Shown here piece by piece: positions 10,182 to 22,300 of a DNA stretch of 42,662 bases. The number at the start of each line of letters is the position of its first letter. Positions within the stretch are counted from its first letter, which is position 1. The notes under the pieces are model-generated. The model saw only the letters and a program-made list of their open reading frames with translations. It searched no databases and was not told the DNA's origin. Origin of the DNA: Lingula anatina (taxonomy: Eukaryota; Brachiopoda; Lingulata; Lingulida; Lingulidae); NCBI RefSeq assembly GCF_001039355.2, contig NW_019774447.1, positions 319,057-361,718 on the forward strand. Reading direction: 5' to 3'. A program made the position numbers and the translations under genes.

Positions 10182-11677
10182 TTAACCCCAAAGAGCCTGA
10201 CAGCATCCGACCTAGGAAGTGCTCTTGGTCCTGAGCCCTCTACCCGGATACACTCAATTTTACAGGCCACCTCATTTAATCAATGATAATGTATTCATTT
10301 GTCTAGAAAACACCTAAGAACTGTACATTTTGAGAAAGCCAAGAATGTAAGCTTTAAAGTCACATTAGTTTTATTCACATTTGGTTACATAGGTAGAAAT
10401 AGCAGGAGTTTAAATATGAGACTTGATTTCATCGAAGAGAAGTAAAAAACAAAATTTTAATTTCAGCATGCACATTCTTTTTCACTTTACCAAATAATTT
10501 GTTGAAATTTTCTCATAAACATCCGAATTATATTTTAAACAATGTCAGAAAATTTCAGAAAGTTATCTTATTTAGTTTTTGAGATATAATAAATTTCCAG
10601 GGATGCATGCTGTACCTAAAAACCTGCATCATGTCAGAGAGTTGCACAATATACAGGCAGGCTAGCTGACTAAAAGACTTCCACCTATTTACTTTTATAA
10701 TTACAAATAGATTGTAAATCAAGTGCCTTTTTCAATAGTTTTTCATAGTTTTTTATTTACCAACTAAACCGGGATTCTCATAAAATTTTGTTTTGCACTC
10801 AAATCATATACAAGAATACAAACATTGTCATGAGAAAATATTACACATTCGTGAACAAAAATTGCATCATAAATATACAAGTAAACGTGGCATTTGTACT
10901 AATACACAAGCAGGAAAAGACATGTTGATACAGCGCAATAGTAAACATATTACATCTGTATTTATACACAAGCAGGAAAAGACATATGTTGATGCAGCAC
11001 ACAAGTAAACATATGTCATTTGTACTTATACATAAGCAGGAAAAAACATGTTGATGCAGTACAACGTAACACATGACATTTGTATTTATGCACAAGCAGG
11101 AAAAGACATGTTGATGCAGCACACAAGGCAAAATTTTGGCCCGATTTGCCACAGAAATGGTTAAAGTCATTTTATCAGCAATATCCCCATTCCAATCACT
11201 TTTGTCGTCTGCTTGGTAACTGCTGTTAATATCATCAGAGTTTTCATAAATCAAGCCCCACGTCCGAATCTGCTCTTCGACAACTCATACTAGCCAGATA
11301 TACATCGTCTTTGCTGTTATCGGAGTATCAAAATCTATCAAGGACTCTTTCCCGGTGTCTGAATTTTCTAAAAAAATCTAGAACATTTCTCACCCCATAA
11401 ATTCTGCTGACTTCTCGCCGCCATTTTGACTTCTTAGCACCTCGCCAATGGTTGAAATAAATTGCTTTTTCATTATTCAATTCTTGCCACATGTCTTTAA
11501 AAAGCCGAAGCAAACAAAAAACTAACATTGAGTTAGTCTTGTGACAGAAGCATGAAATGTTACAAACGACAGGGGACAGTACGCAGCAAACACAGCAACC
11601 ATGTATTTGCGGTTCCCGGCACTGAGGACTTTTCAAAATGAACCGCATATGTGCGGTTCCCGGCGCTATGGGGTTAA
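10182..11677. mobile_element. Candidate non-autonomous DNA transposon with TTAA ends
   Basis: The left end reads TTAACCCCAAAGAG. The right end read in reverse is TTAACCCCATAGCG, so the ends form a short inverted repeat next to TTAA, as expected for piggyBac-type insertion. No transposase ORF is visible. The right part contains two inverted copies of a CCGGGAACCGCA motif (near 11608-11665) and the middle has a 62-bp tandem repeat. The evidence is short terminal motifs only. Confidence 0.35.
10905..11130. repeat. 62-bp imperfect tandem repeat
   Basis: Four diverged units, each starting near ACAAGCAGGAAAAGACATG (10906, 10968, 11032, 11092), at about 60-64 bp spacing. ORFs through this region on either strand are by-products of the repeat. 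Confidence 0.8.
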
Positions 11678-11786
11678 TATTTCCAAAATGGTAATTACAG
11701 CTAGAACTTATCTAGATCTTCTAGCAGTTTTCTATAGGATATAGTGATAAAGTGAAAACCTTTTGCTACATAAAGGTCTGATGCTC

Positions 11787-12338
11787 ATCACCAGGCCTAC
11801 CCAACTACCAGACTCGGCACCTAAGGATCCTGAATTAACCGGTATATCGGACCACATTTTCAAGGTGTGTGTCAGATCGCATTTCGGAGTATTAGCCAGA
11901 ACACCGACAGGATGAGCCCTGGCATGCTCGGCTGTCACCTTGATTGGATAGTAAACGATTGTCGTAAAATCGCTATATGATTTTAAAATCGGGTGCAAAA
12001 TTTTGAAAGCCACCTAGATGAACCTTAGACTGCCACATTAATCTAATACAATGCAAAAAAGCCCTATCAAAAGTGGTTAAACATTCAAACCGAATGTCGT
12101 AAAGTCCCCATATATCCCCATAGAGACAATAAAATAGAGTACTCTAAAGTAAGAGTACAGTTTAAGGTTGTTCAGCCGAGCGTGGATGAGCCCGCAGTCG
12201 TGCAACAAAATTTGTTCTGGGGTATGATACTCCGAAATGCGATCTGACACACACCTTGAAAATGGGTAGCGTGGTCCAATATACCGGTTAATTCAGGATC
12301 CTTAGGTGCCAAGTCTGGTAGTTGGGTAGGCCTGATCA
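11787..12338. mobile_element. Fold-back element with inverted arms of about 110 bp
   Basis: The left arm 11787-11892 and the right arm 12226-12338 are near-perfect reverse complements. They share AGGCCTACCCAACTACCAGA, then GGCACCTAAGGATCCTGAAT, then GGTGTGTGTCAGATCGCATT. The right arm has about 8 extra bases. The spacer is about 330 bp and encodes nothing recognisable. It may overlap the 3' UTR of the C2orf76 homologue. Confidence 0.8.
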
Positions 12339-12422
12339 CAGTCCTATCAGCAAACTACATTTACTGTGAAAGACTTGACTGCTGTTCATCTTGATGACAG
12401 TGGTACTGTTTCTAGTGAGGTC

Positions 12423-12709
12423 TCATAACCACTGAGTCACTGGATTAGCTTTGTAGTGTTCATAGTCCTCTCTCTTAAAATAGGATATCTCTGTCTCATT
12501 TGCTGAAATGGAAAAAATAAGTTCATTGTTATCTGAATCAAACATGCATATGGTTTCTGTGAAGCAAACTATTTAATGAACTTTTTCCCCAAAAATACAA
12601 GTGATACTTCCCAGGGTAAAGGTTCTGTATACATCTATTATATGCCTTATTTAAAGGTCTGTTCAGAACCAGATGATCTATAGGCCAGTTGAGACTAAAT
12701 AGTCTGCAG

Positions 12710-12768
<59 letters not shown>

Positions 12769-14839
12769 CAACCCACTTTAAAGCATGCCAAGGTTTATAA
12801 TATTGCTCTGCCCCAGCCTGCAGAGATGGTGCATGGGGGGCAAGAATCCATTGTCAAGTGCATGCCATATTAATTCACAGAATAATTAGGCTGCATGTAC
12901 TGGTAAGTTTGGGTGGATGTCTAAACACATGGCTAACTCCCAGTGCAATGCTTAAATACCATATTGTGATTTTTGCTGTGGACTTTCTTACAAATGTCAC
13001 AATTTTAGTCATTGATCAGAAGTGACTGAGCAGCCTGAAATACCATTAAAATGCCAATGTACACAGCTGTCATGCTTCAACAATGTTATTCTTTGTATAA
13101 AACATTTTAAACCCTGTTCAACAACATGTGGTCAGGTCTGCCTGCTGTACATGTACCTACACCTGGGTCCTCCCTGGGTCTAGAATGTTCTCCTGATCTT
13201 TACTTATCACTGGATCATTGTTACATCTACATATGGTCTGGCCTACCTACCTACACCTTGCTCTGAGAGTGTCCTCCCTGGGTCTAGAATGTTCTCCTCA
13301 TGATCTGTATTTATCACTGGGTCATTGGTCTGAAAACATTAAGTAGTTGAATGAAGGTTGCATCTTGATTTTCCAAGGTCTGAAGTTTCATTAAGCCAGA
13401 TTTTTTTTTTCCTTCTGAAATCTTGTTTTTGGATTGTTTTGTTTTAAAGCTAAGATCAATGGATAACACTATCAGGGAGAAAAAACTGCTGAATTCTGCC
13501 TGCTATATTGTCAAATGAGTGTGACTCATCAAATATAATGTTCAAAACAATGAACCTTGGCACCAGTGGATTTTTAGATTATTGAACCTGTGGACCAATT
13601 TTATCTATAAAACTGACTTTTATATCTTTATTTTTTCATCAAGGCATCCATTTTCATTTCTTTCTGGTCTACTTAAATTTCAAATTTATTTCTTCTTTTA
13701 AATTATAATGGATCTTTTAAAATATTTCCATAAATATAATATGTAAAATGTTTGGTGAAACTTTGATCACAAAAAACACAAGGTTTTGCTTTCCTGTCTG
13801 TGACCAACCTTAAAGCCATGTGCCTTGTGCAAAATTTTCATTGTATCTGAAAAAGTACAATTCATAACAGTTACTGTAATTGTCACTTACAGGTAGGTTT
13901 CTTTAATAACATAATATGCTTTCTTTTGCATTTATATGTAGATGGTATTCTAAGGATGGGCAACCCAGCTGTCAAGTTTACTGAGGAGTGCCTCCATTGG
14001 ATATTTGCACTCAGACATTAATGCTTTTCTCTTAATATCAACTTCAGTTTTCCATTCACTCAGATCAGTGTCCTGATTTCACTTACCATACTGATACTTC
14101 TTAAAGGGTGGTGGCAGTTCAGAGCATGTTGCAATATCTGAAAGTAAGGACAATTTCACTGAAGCAGGAGATCACTTCCCCAGAGCAAGACTGCTATCAA
14201 ATGCCTCCTGTAAGAAGAACCTTGAAAGGCACTGGGAAAAAATCACAGGAAAAATGCTCCATAGAAATAAATTTAATTACTTTGATTGTACCGTAGCTTC
14301 TATAAATATCCATGTGTCAGCTTTACCTGATTCATTCATAAAAGCCTTGTATCCAAATGCATTTTTGATCAATGACAGATTTCACATTAAAGTTCATAGT
14401 GGCAGTGATTCATTACCATCCTTACCTTGAGCATGTTATTACTTTTAAGATAACAATTATCTATAATACATGTAGGCACCATTAGGAAAAAATACACTTC
14501 CTGGGGTAGCGATAGCAATTTTTTTGGCTTAGCCAAATCACCACTTTTTTGTCAATTTGTAATCAAAATGGTTATAATTTGACTAAAACAAGTCAAATCA
14601 GGCCCTTTTTCTTTAGCCAATTTAAGTCAGTTTAAGCATTTGGCTAAATTGGCGAGTGTTAGCGCTACCCCAGACTTCACATTAATTGCAATATATTCTC
14701 CTTTACCTTTGTTGACAACTGTCATGAAGTCAGCTGCTGTCTGTGACACTGACACATTCTTGAACACGATATGTTTGATGTTGCGATGTGGAAATGATCT
14801 GATCAGCCTGACTGTTACAGTTACTCCTTCTTCTGCCAT
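12423..14839 (-). CDS. C2orf76: C2orf76 homologue (UPF0538 family)
   Basis: This is a small conserved animal protein of unknown biochemical function. Five exons join on the minus strand: 14839-14707, 14137-14087, 13846-13809, 13329-13257 and 12502-12423. Phases are 1, 1, 0, 1 and the sum is 375 bases, or 124 residues plus stop; the human protein is about 126. Recognition rests on matching segments in every exon: VTVTVRLIRSFPHRN in exon 1, LPPPFKKYQY in exon 2, KILHKAHG in exon 3, the acidic middle of exon 4, and ETEISYF with DYEHYKANP in exon 5. All introns are GT-AG. The start lies in a good Kozak context (CACCATGG), and an acceptor just upstream (CATAG) suggests a 5' UTR intron. Exon 4 has a decayed tandem copy immediately downstream. 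The gene is divergent from NFX1. Confidence 0.93.
12713..12764. repeat. (AT)n microsatellite
   Basis: About 26 AT units, located just outside C2orf76 exon 5 in its last intron. Low-complexity ORFs here are artefacts. Confidence 0.95.
13130..13336 (-). pseudogene. Tandem duplication containing C2orf76 exon 4 and a decayed copy
   Basis: The functional exon (13257-13329) has a second copy about 104 bp away (about 13163-13228) that keeps most bases and the GTGTAGGT donor. The copy has a 3-base and a 10-base deletion and a poor acceptor, so it is probably a dead exon. Intron sequence on both sides is duplicated too. Confidence 0.8.
14501..14673. mobile_element. Short fold-back MITE next to C2orf76 exon 1
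   Basis: The ends are inverted repeats: CTGGGGTAGCGATAGCAATT at the left and, in reverse complement at the right, CTGGGGTAGCGCTAACACTC. The similarity then continues through TAGCCAAAT. ACTTC flanks both sides as a possible 5-bp target duplication. The element is 173 bp and lies 33 bp from the exon 1 donor. Confidence 0.65.
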
Positions 14840-16336
14840 GGTGCTAGTAGCTATGTGACACAGAAGTCTTTTTCAAAATCAAAAACAATAGTTGTCATCT
14901 TTCAGCTTAAAAAGGCAAAACAATTTCATAATTATTTTTACTTATCTGTAAATAACTAGTAACATAGAAAACAAAATAAATTTATCTTGTGCCATAATAT
15001 TTGAAAAGATAAATTAAGCTTTTTCATACTCATATTCACTTACGTTCCAAATCAAAAAGATTTTTCCTATCTAAGAGATGATGTTTTATCAAACCCATAT
15101 AAATTGTACACAATTAAGTCAGTGTAATCACAAATTGTGTTTAGGAGCTGATAGCAGCTGTGATTTTGGCCTATTGAATTTCATACTGGCTGAACATTTT
15201 TTTTTTTTTCAGTTAAAATTTTTAAGAACTTCAATTCTTTTCTCTCCCAATTTTAGTCTTTATAATTAAAATAATCTTACAGTAGTCCTTTGATAAAAAG
15301 GAACTGTAATAAAATGAGAAACAGAAAAGGGGAGGTCTCCCTTTAACACTAGTCATTTTTATATATAAGAGTTACCTTCATATTAGGCCATCACAGTTCC
15401 AATGTTATTTATAGGTAGTCTTTGTCTTCCAATTGTCATCAAATGAGGACTGTAAAATGATACATTTTACAGTATGTTTTTTATTCCCCCTACACTAATT
15501 AGCATTGTTTACCGTCACATGTATAATGCAGTCTTTGTCACGCACATATAAATAATAAATCAAATCGGATATCATTTGGTCAATAAAATTTTAAAAGTTA
15601 TAAATAGACAGAACACATACACTGTAATATGTGGTCTGCTTGCACGAACAATTGCCAAAATAATTTATTCGAATAGCAAAGGTACTAAACAAAGTTACCA
15701 CGTAACTTTTTTAATTAAGAGCAGGAGACTTAGATCTATTACTGGTTGGGGGTGGAACGCATAAATACCTTTCTTTCTGTTTTGTATTCCTGGATGGGGA
15801 ATCCAAACCTCGCTTTCACTATCAAGACAGGACACTTTCGTGGCGTACAGACATCCGGTGAGCTGCATGAAATCCCACTTGGCCTCGTGAAATCGTGATT
15901 GCACAACCGGATACGGTGTTCATTTTTGTGGCAACAGTTCTGTTCTTATAAGACTCAGCATACCTGCGAGTTTAATCAGTTTTACAAGAATTCAAAACAG
16001 ATTGTATAGCACGCGGAAAGTAAGTGAAACCTCAACAGTTTGCCGTCAACATATTGTTTTAAGCATCAAAAGCTAGAAAATTAACTTAGTATTTTTTTAA
16101 TGCTTGCAAGAGTGTCAACGTTTAATGTTCTTTTGAAAATATTTATTAGATCAACAAGTGCAAATAGTTGAAATGCGATGCGCATATACAATTTTGAAGT
16201 TAACTGTTAACGTTACATTTACTTGACCTTTACCCTCTTCCGTCTTCACAGATCATAGAGGTATTTACAGTACCAGTGCCAGTCACAAGTTCAGTTAAGA
16301 GGGAGAAAGAGAGATAAAAGAGTAGAAGTTTGTCCT
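14840..16336. promoter_or_regulatory. Divergent promoter region between C2orf76 and NFX1
   Basis: About 1.5 kb separate the two start codons. A probable NFX1 5' UTR exon ends at 16019 (GGAAA|GTAAGTG) and the next starts at 16251 after TCTTCACAG. On the minus strand a possible C2orf76 5' UTR exon ends near 15769 (CAGAAAG|GTATTT). Promoters for both genes would then lie around 15900-16000. This is inferred from splice-like signals and gene orientation. Confidence 0.4.
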
Positions 16337-19300
16337 ATGGAACCAGGCTGGACACAAGATTTTCAACAATCACATCAGAGAAGTAAGGGAGGTTTACGAG
16401 TCACTGCACAAATGGTGTCAGAGGACCCACTTTGTGCACCTTATTAATAAAAGAACACCTTTCTCACCTTGACTGGTTATGATTACTGAACCAGAATCAT
16501 CAGAAAAGAAGACTATAGAATGCCACACCACTCCACCATAATGAAAAATAGTAAAACCTAATTGCAGTTGTTAAAAAAAAAATTAATGAATTTAATTAAT
16601 TCACCTTATTTAGGCTGTAGAAAACTAAAAGCTACATGTATAACATTGTTCATTGTTCACTTGTATAACATAAGTTACTGAGAAAAAACTTTGACCATGC
16701 ACAATAAAATTTCAAATAAAATTAGAAAAAGCCATCAGACCAGTTCTACCTAACTTACCTTACAATATAAACATAAACTTATTTCTGTTATTAAGTATTT
16801 TAATTATTAAAACTTAACTTATACTGTTACATAAACTCCAATTTTATAGACACATTCTGTGTTAAATGTAATAGAAACTCAACAAAGAGTAATATTTCCA
16901 TTTAGGTTTTTATTTTAAACTTTAGATTTTGCTGTTTCTCGTTGATGATAAAAGTAAGTTTAAAGCAGCTCTTGGTTTTTTTATTATTTGATATAGATAC
17001 CCTAGTACTGATGCTAGAGTCTTTTCATGTTTCACGTATCGTAGAAAACTTCCAAATTGATATATTTCTGTTCTGTAACTTCAATAGGAATCAAGTTCAT
17101 GTACAGGGTAGAAGTCAAATGTTGTGTTATCTTTCAGCATTTCCTGGACCACCAGTTGTATTAAGTGTGCCCCACTGGCAGTACTTCCCACCAATGCAGG
17201 CTGAGTCACACTATCACAGTCACCATAGTCAGCTGGACGGCAGTCAGCCAAGGTTCAGGGGTCAAGGTGGGGCAATATTTAGAGGTCAAGGTCAGAGGTC
17301 ATATGGAGGTCAAAGCCAAAATTGGCAAATAGACTTGTCAGATGAAGCACAGATAAATAACACAAACCAGTTTGATCAGAGGGATTTCAGTCGTCAGGCT
17401 GGCTATAGAGGAAGAGGAAAGAGAGGCAAAGGACGAGGGGGGAGTGCAGCTGGGTCAAGGTCAGAGCAGGGCTTCCAGGGCAGATATGACGAAACCCGGA
17501 GAAGTGAACAGAATGTGAGTGGAGGTGCACGGCCTAAGTCATCAAAAGCAAGGGGTGGCAGAAATAGATACAAGGGCTATAGTGACAGTGCAGCAGTCAG
17601 GGGACACAATTTTGACAAGGAACAAAGAAAAGATAGGGCAGTTAGTCCAGATGACCCTCAAGTTGGTGATGTATATGAAGAAAGTAGTAGAGAAACATCC
17701 ACAGATAAAGGTGGATTACGAAAGTCAGATCAGTCTCTGCAAAATGATATTAATTTAAGTGATACACAGGGGAAGCAAATGGGATTGAAAGCAAAAAGTA
17801 ACAAAAACCAAGAAGAAAACAATGGATCACGAAAGAAAGGCAATAAATCCACCAAGACTGGTTTGAAGGGAAAACCAGGAAATGATGAAAATCAAAGAGG
17901 TAAACAAAATAAACTTAAATCTGAATTCATAAAGATTGATTAAAACATTTGACATTCCCCTTTAGCTGTTAGCTATTAAAAAAGATCAATTTATTAGGAA
18001 CATTGCTCGTATAAGTAACAGTTATATAATTGTTACTCCTACAGCATTTGCTTTCACACTAGCTTGTAAGCAGTTTGGTAAAAAAAAAACAACATAATAT
18101 CTATAATATCTAGAGAAATTTATCATGATGAAAAGTATTTAATCATTTCTTGCTAAATTGTTATCATCATTTGATACAAAATTGGTTCGAGTTAATATGT
18201 CATTCTACACCTGCCTTGATGCAGTTAATTTGAGTATGAAACAACAAAGGAAATGTTATTTTGTGATCTTTGATTGAAACCTTTGATTTTTAGGTGTCCT
18301 AATTGAGGAGCTGAGAAATGAGAGTTATGAATGCATGGTTTGCTGCAGTGCTATAAGGTGTGAGGCTGCGGTCTGGAGCTGCAGCAGTTGTTTCCATATT
18401 TTCCATCTGTACTGTATCAAGAAATGGGCCAGGACTGTTCATTTGGAAGGAGAGGGTGAGTGGTATGGCAGAGCAGAAACAGCTGTGTCAAGAGTGAATA
18501 TGATGTGAGGATTGTAGTTTCTAGAAATAACTTAAGTCACTTATCCTAATTTATAATTTAGCTGAAAGTTGCTACTTAAAAAAATGATACTTGTTATTGC
18601 AATACAGGATTTGTATTTTAAAAACAGCTGATGCAAATGCAAGAGTCATTCTTTGATTGTGTTAGAGACTGCAGTCCACCAAAGAACTGTGAGCAGAAGT
18701 CTCATGATGGGAAGATATATATTTGTTCATGAAAACTTTTCCAGTGGCTGAGACTGGCTGGCGTTGCCCAGCATGTCAAAACGTGACTTTCAAGCTCCCC
18801 AACCAGTACCGTTGTTTTTGTGGGCGTGTGCGTGACCCGGACTGGACTGGCTACGACACTCCGCATAGCTGTGGAGAGGTGTGTGGCAAGAAGAGAGGAA
18901 GTGCTTGCACACACCCATGTAATATGTAAGACTTACTTTCCATTACTTTAATACAAGTATATGTTTCATGGACAGACACTTAGTGTCTGGGTACATTGTC
19001 ATTACCTGCTCTGCTGGGTTTGTTAATGTGCTTGATGACATATGTTAAATTAAAACAGGCTCTAATTCATCTGACTTCAGAGGATCTTGGTCTGAGTCAC
19101 AATTCCTGATTTCAATTGTACCATGAGAATCACATTGAAATGCAAACTTTATCATATGTCTGCTTCAAATTTATATTGAAACTGGATGTGACCAAATCAA
19201 AACGAAATTTAAGATGAAAATCATTATGAAAGACAAAGACTAGTATGTTGGCAACTACTTAAACAGTAATTTTGATCATCTACCAATTTCGTATGTACAA

Positions 19301-22300
19301 ATTTAAAGAATTTTTGCCTCCATCTTTGCTTCACTGCTGTTGTCCACATCACTGGGTGATTTCCTGGAATTTTTACATAAACATTGTAAAAAGAAAGACA
19401 TTTTACTTTTTATTCACAGACTAAGAGGAATGATTAATTAGATTGAAATACACATCCAGTTTGAAAATAAGGCTGATTAGATAGGATACATAATCATAAT
19501 TCTTTAATGTTTACAGTGTGTCTGTACAGCCATCACCTGCTGTACAGCCATTTGTTGTCTGTGTTGTCCTTGCCATGCTTTTTTCGCTATGAAAGTCACT
19601 TATGAAAAAACTGTGATGTATTAAACTTACTGGGGTGATTTATGGCACTGGTTCAAGTATCAGCTTCATTAGATAATTTTTCTAGAAGAAGTGCATTATT
19701 TTGTGAAATTTTCCATTTTCTCAAGGTGGCATTTTCAAATATGAAATATTATTTTTTGTGAAATTTTTATATTTCTCATATTGGCATCTTCAGTGTGTGA
19801 TTTTGAAATCCCAAAGTGACAAAAACCCTATGCTAGTTATGTTTTCTGAATGTTCATGTTATTTCTAGTACATAATTAAATAATTGGTGGCGATGATGTT
19901 AAACGTTATGTAACATTGCATCAAAAATGATCAAGGCCATAATTATTTTCTGCACAGTGTTGGTTTTCTTTGATATTTCAGCTTATGCCACCCAGGTCCA
20001 TGTCCTCCCTGTCAGACAGTGGTCAGCAGGCCGTGTCACTGTGGGAAGACCAGGTCAGTGTTTACAGTACTTGTCTTTTATTTCCTTCGTGGTAACCAGG
20101 CCTGTTATGGACGCTTTTTATTTTCAAATGGCAAAGCCAGTTCGCGAAAAAAAAAACAACATTTTTTGTCAACAATCCATGGTCACCAAATGTCTTGAAT
20201 GTCTCCATCTTGGTGCCTAATGCTTCAGCTGTAGTGTTTCATTCAAGACTAACTTCAGAGATTAAATGCTATCTTTGGGCTCTGCAGGCTGAACTTGGAG
20301 TTTGATACTGACAGTTTTGGATGAGTCCTCCAAAATTAAAATGTAGAACTCAAAAAATGACCCTATAAAACTATATTGGTTTTGGATAGGGTATACCTTG
20401 GGATTATGAGAAAATTGATGAAGTTTCCAAGAATTTTTTTCTTTTTGCTATATAAATGTCGAACACTGTGTCTTGAAAGATTAAAAAATATCCACTTTTA
20501 ATGTAAGAAAATATTTGGGATGAAAGCATCTGTATAAATCTGTATAAATATAAATTTTCTAGAGGAGGAAAGATGTAGAGTTGAGGGTACCTAGTTTGGA
20601 TATGCTGCATGCAACCCCTTGCCACACATGCCAGATACACGTCATGAGGCCCATAGCTTCAACATTATGATCCATTGTTACATTATTGACATTTGTCATC
20701 ATGTTTAGGTTCGATACTTTAGCCTATGGTAGACATGGTTCTTGTTTAATTGTGTTTTGCTGTGCCATTTGTGATAATTCAAGTACAGCTGATTCATGTG
20801 GATGTTTTTGCTGACCTAGGCCCAGTGTCAAGTGCAATGCTGCTGCAGATATCAAGTGTTCCTCTTCATGCGACAAACCTCTGAACTGTGGGAAACACTT
20901 CTGTCAGAAGATATGTCACTCAGGACCATGTGACCCTTGTGATGTCACACTGGAACAAGGTCAGTTCTGATTGGTTTTAGAAGGCAGTCATGTGACTTAA
21001 GGTCATGTTTCAGTCCTGCTGGCTGCTTTCTATGCACAGTTAAACATAGTTCCTGAAGGTTTGATTTTTTTCATGTGATGTCAAAACAGAAGAAGGAAAG
21101 ATAGAATGTGTCACTTTTAACATCCACATTCATTTTAAGTACTTAATATCAGTTGAAACTAAATTACATATTTTTTTTCAGAATGTTGGTGTGGGCAGAG
21201 TAAGAGGAGCGTTCTGTGTGGGACTGGGGACTCCTTTGACAACTACTACCGCTGTGACAAACAATGTAACAGGTGCTGTACACAAAACATCTTTGTGGTC
21301 TACATTGCTGATAAAACATTGTTTGGCTGAAAAGAAATTGTAATTTTCTTATAGGTGACATATTAATGGTAACATTTAGGAAAATATTCATCAAATTGCA
21401 AACAAACACTTTTAGATGCAGTTTAAGATTAAAAACTTGTGCAGAAGATGGCATTTAACAAACAATTGATAAAATTATAACTTTGTCTTCACTAGCCCAT
21501 GGTTTGCCCATGATAAGTGTAGTTCTCATATTCATATGGGTATTCAATTGTCACAAGTGCGAGATAAAATACCAAGAACTGGTCACTGTTTGCTCAAAGG
21601 TTACTGTTCATACACAGAAATCAGGGGTAAATAGCCTTCTGGATTCTTTGTGCTAGTGGCCATTGTGTTAAGAAAGGTGTCATGTGACACAGTTGATTAA
21701 CTTTTAGCCTCTCTGTAAAATACAATTTCAGTACGTAGAATTATTACATCTCACTCTAAGAGTAAGAACAGGTCCTGGTTTGGAGTGGATTTCCATTGTG
21801 AAGTATGTGTAAGATATGCTGTGTATTTCCAGATGGCTAACTTGTGGCAGTCACCAGTGTGGTCAGCCCTGTCACCCGGGACCCTGTGGACAGTGTCCAC
21901 TCTCTGTGGACTTAGTCACTCACTGTCCATGTGGCCAGACCCCCCTGGCTAAGCTGATAGAGAGGGACGAGGCAACAGAGAGGAAGAGGTGCACAGATGC
22001 TGTGGCATCATGTGGTGGAGTGTGTGGAAAGACACTGCACTGTGGGACTGACGGTGAGGGCAGCTGGGACTGGGAGAGGGTGATAACAGCTAGGACTGGG
22101 AGAGGGTGATAACAACTAACACTGGGAGAGGGTGATAACAGCTGGGCTGGGAGAGGGNNNNNNNNNNNNNNNNNNNNNNNNNNNNNNNNNNNNNNNNNNN
22201 NNNNNNNNNNNNNNNNNNNNNNNNNNNNNNNNNNNNNNNNNNNNNNNNNNNNNNNNNNNNNNNNNNNNNNNNNNNNNNNNNNNNNNNNNNNNNNNNNNNN

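Noticed and set aside
10841-11254. 137-codon minus-strand ORF with HQHVFSCLCI repeats.
   Set aside because: It is generated by the 62-bp tandem repeat and matches no family.
12538-12771. Minus-strand ORF starting in IYIYIY repeats.
   Set aside because: It is a translation of the (AT)n microsatellite and intron sequence.
16942-17943. A 333-codon ORF read as a single gene.
   Set aside because: Its first about 65 codons are intron and its end runs past the donor at 17900. Only 17138-17899 is exon 2 of NFX1.
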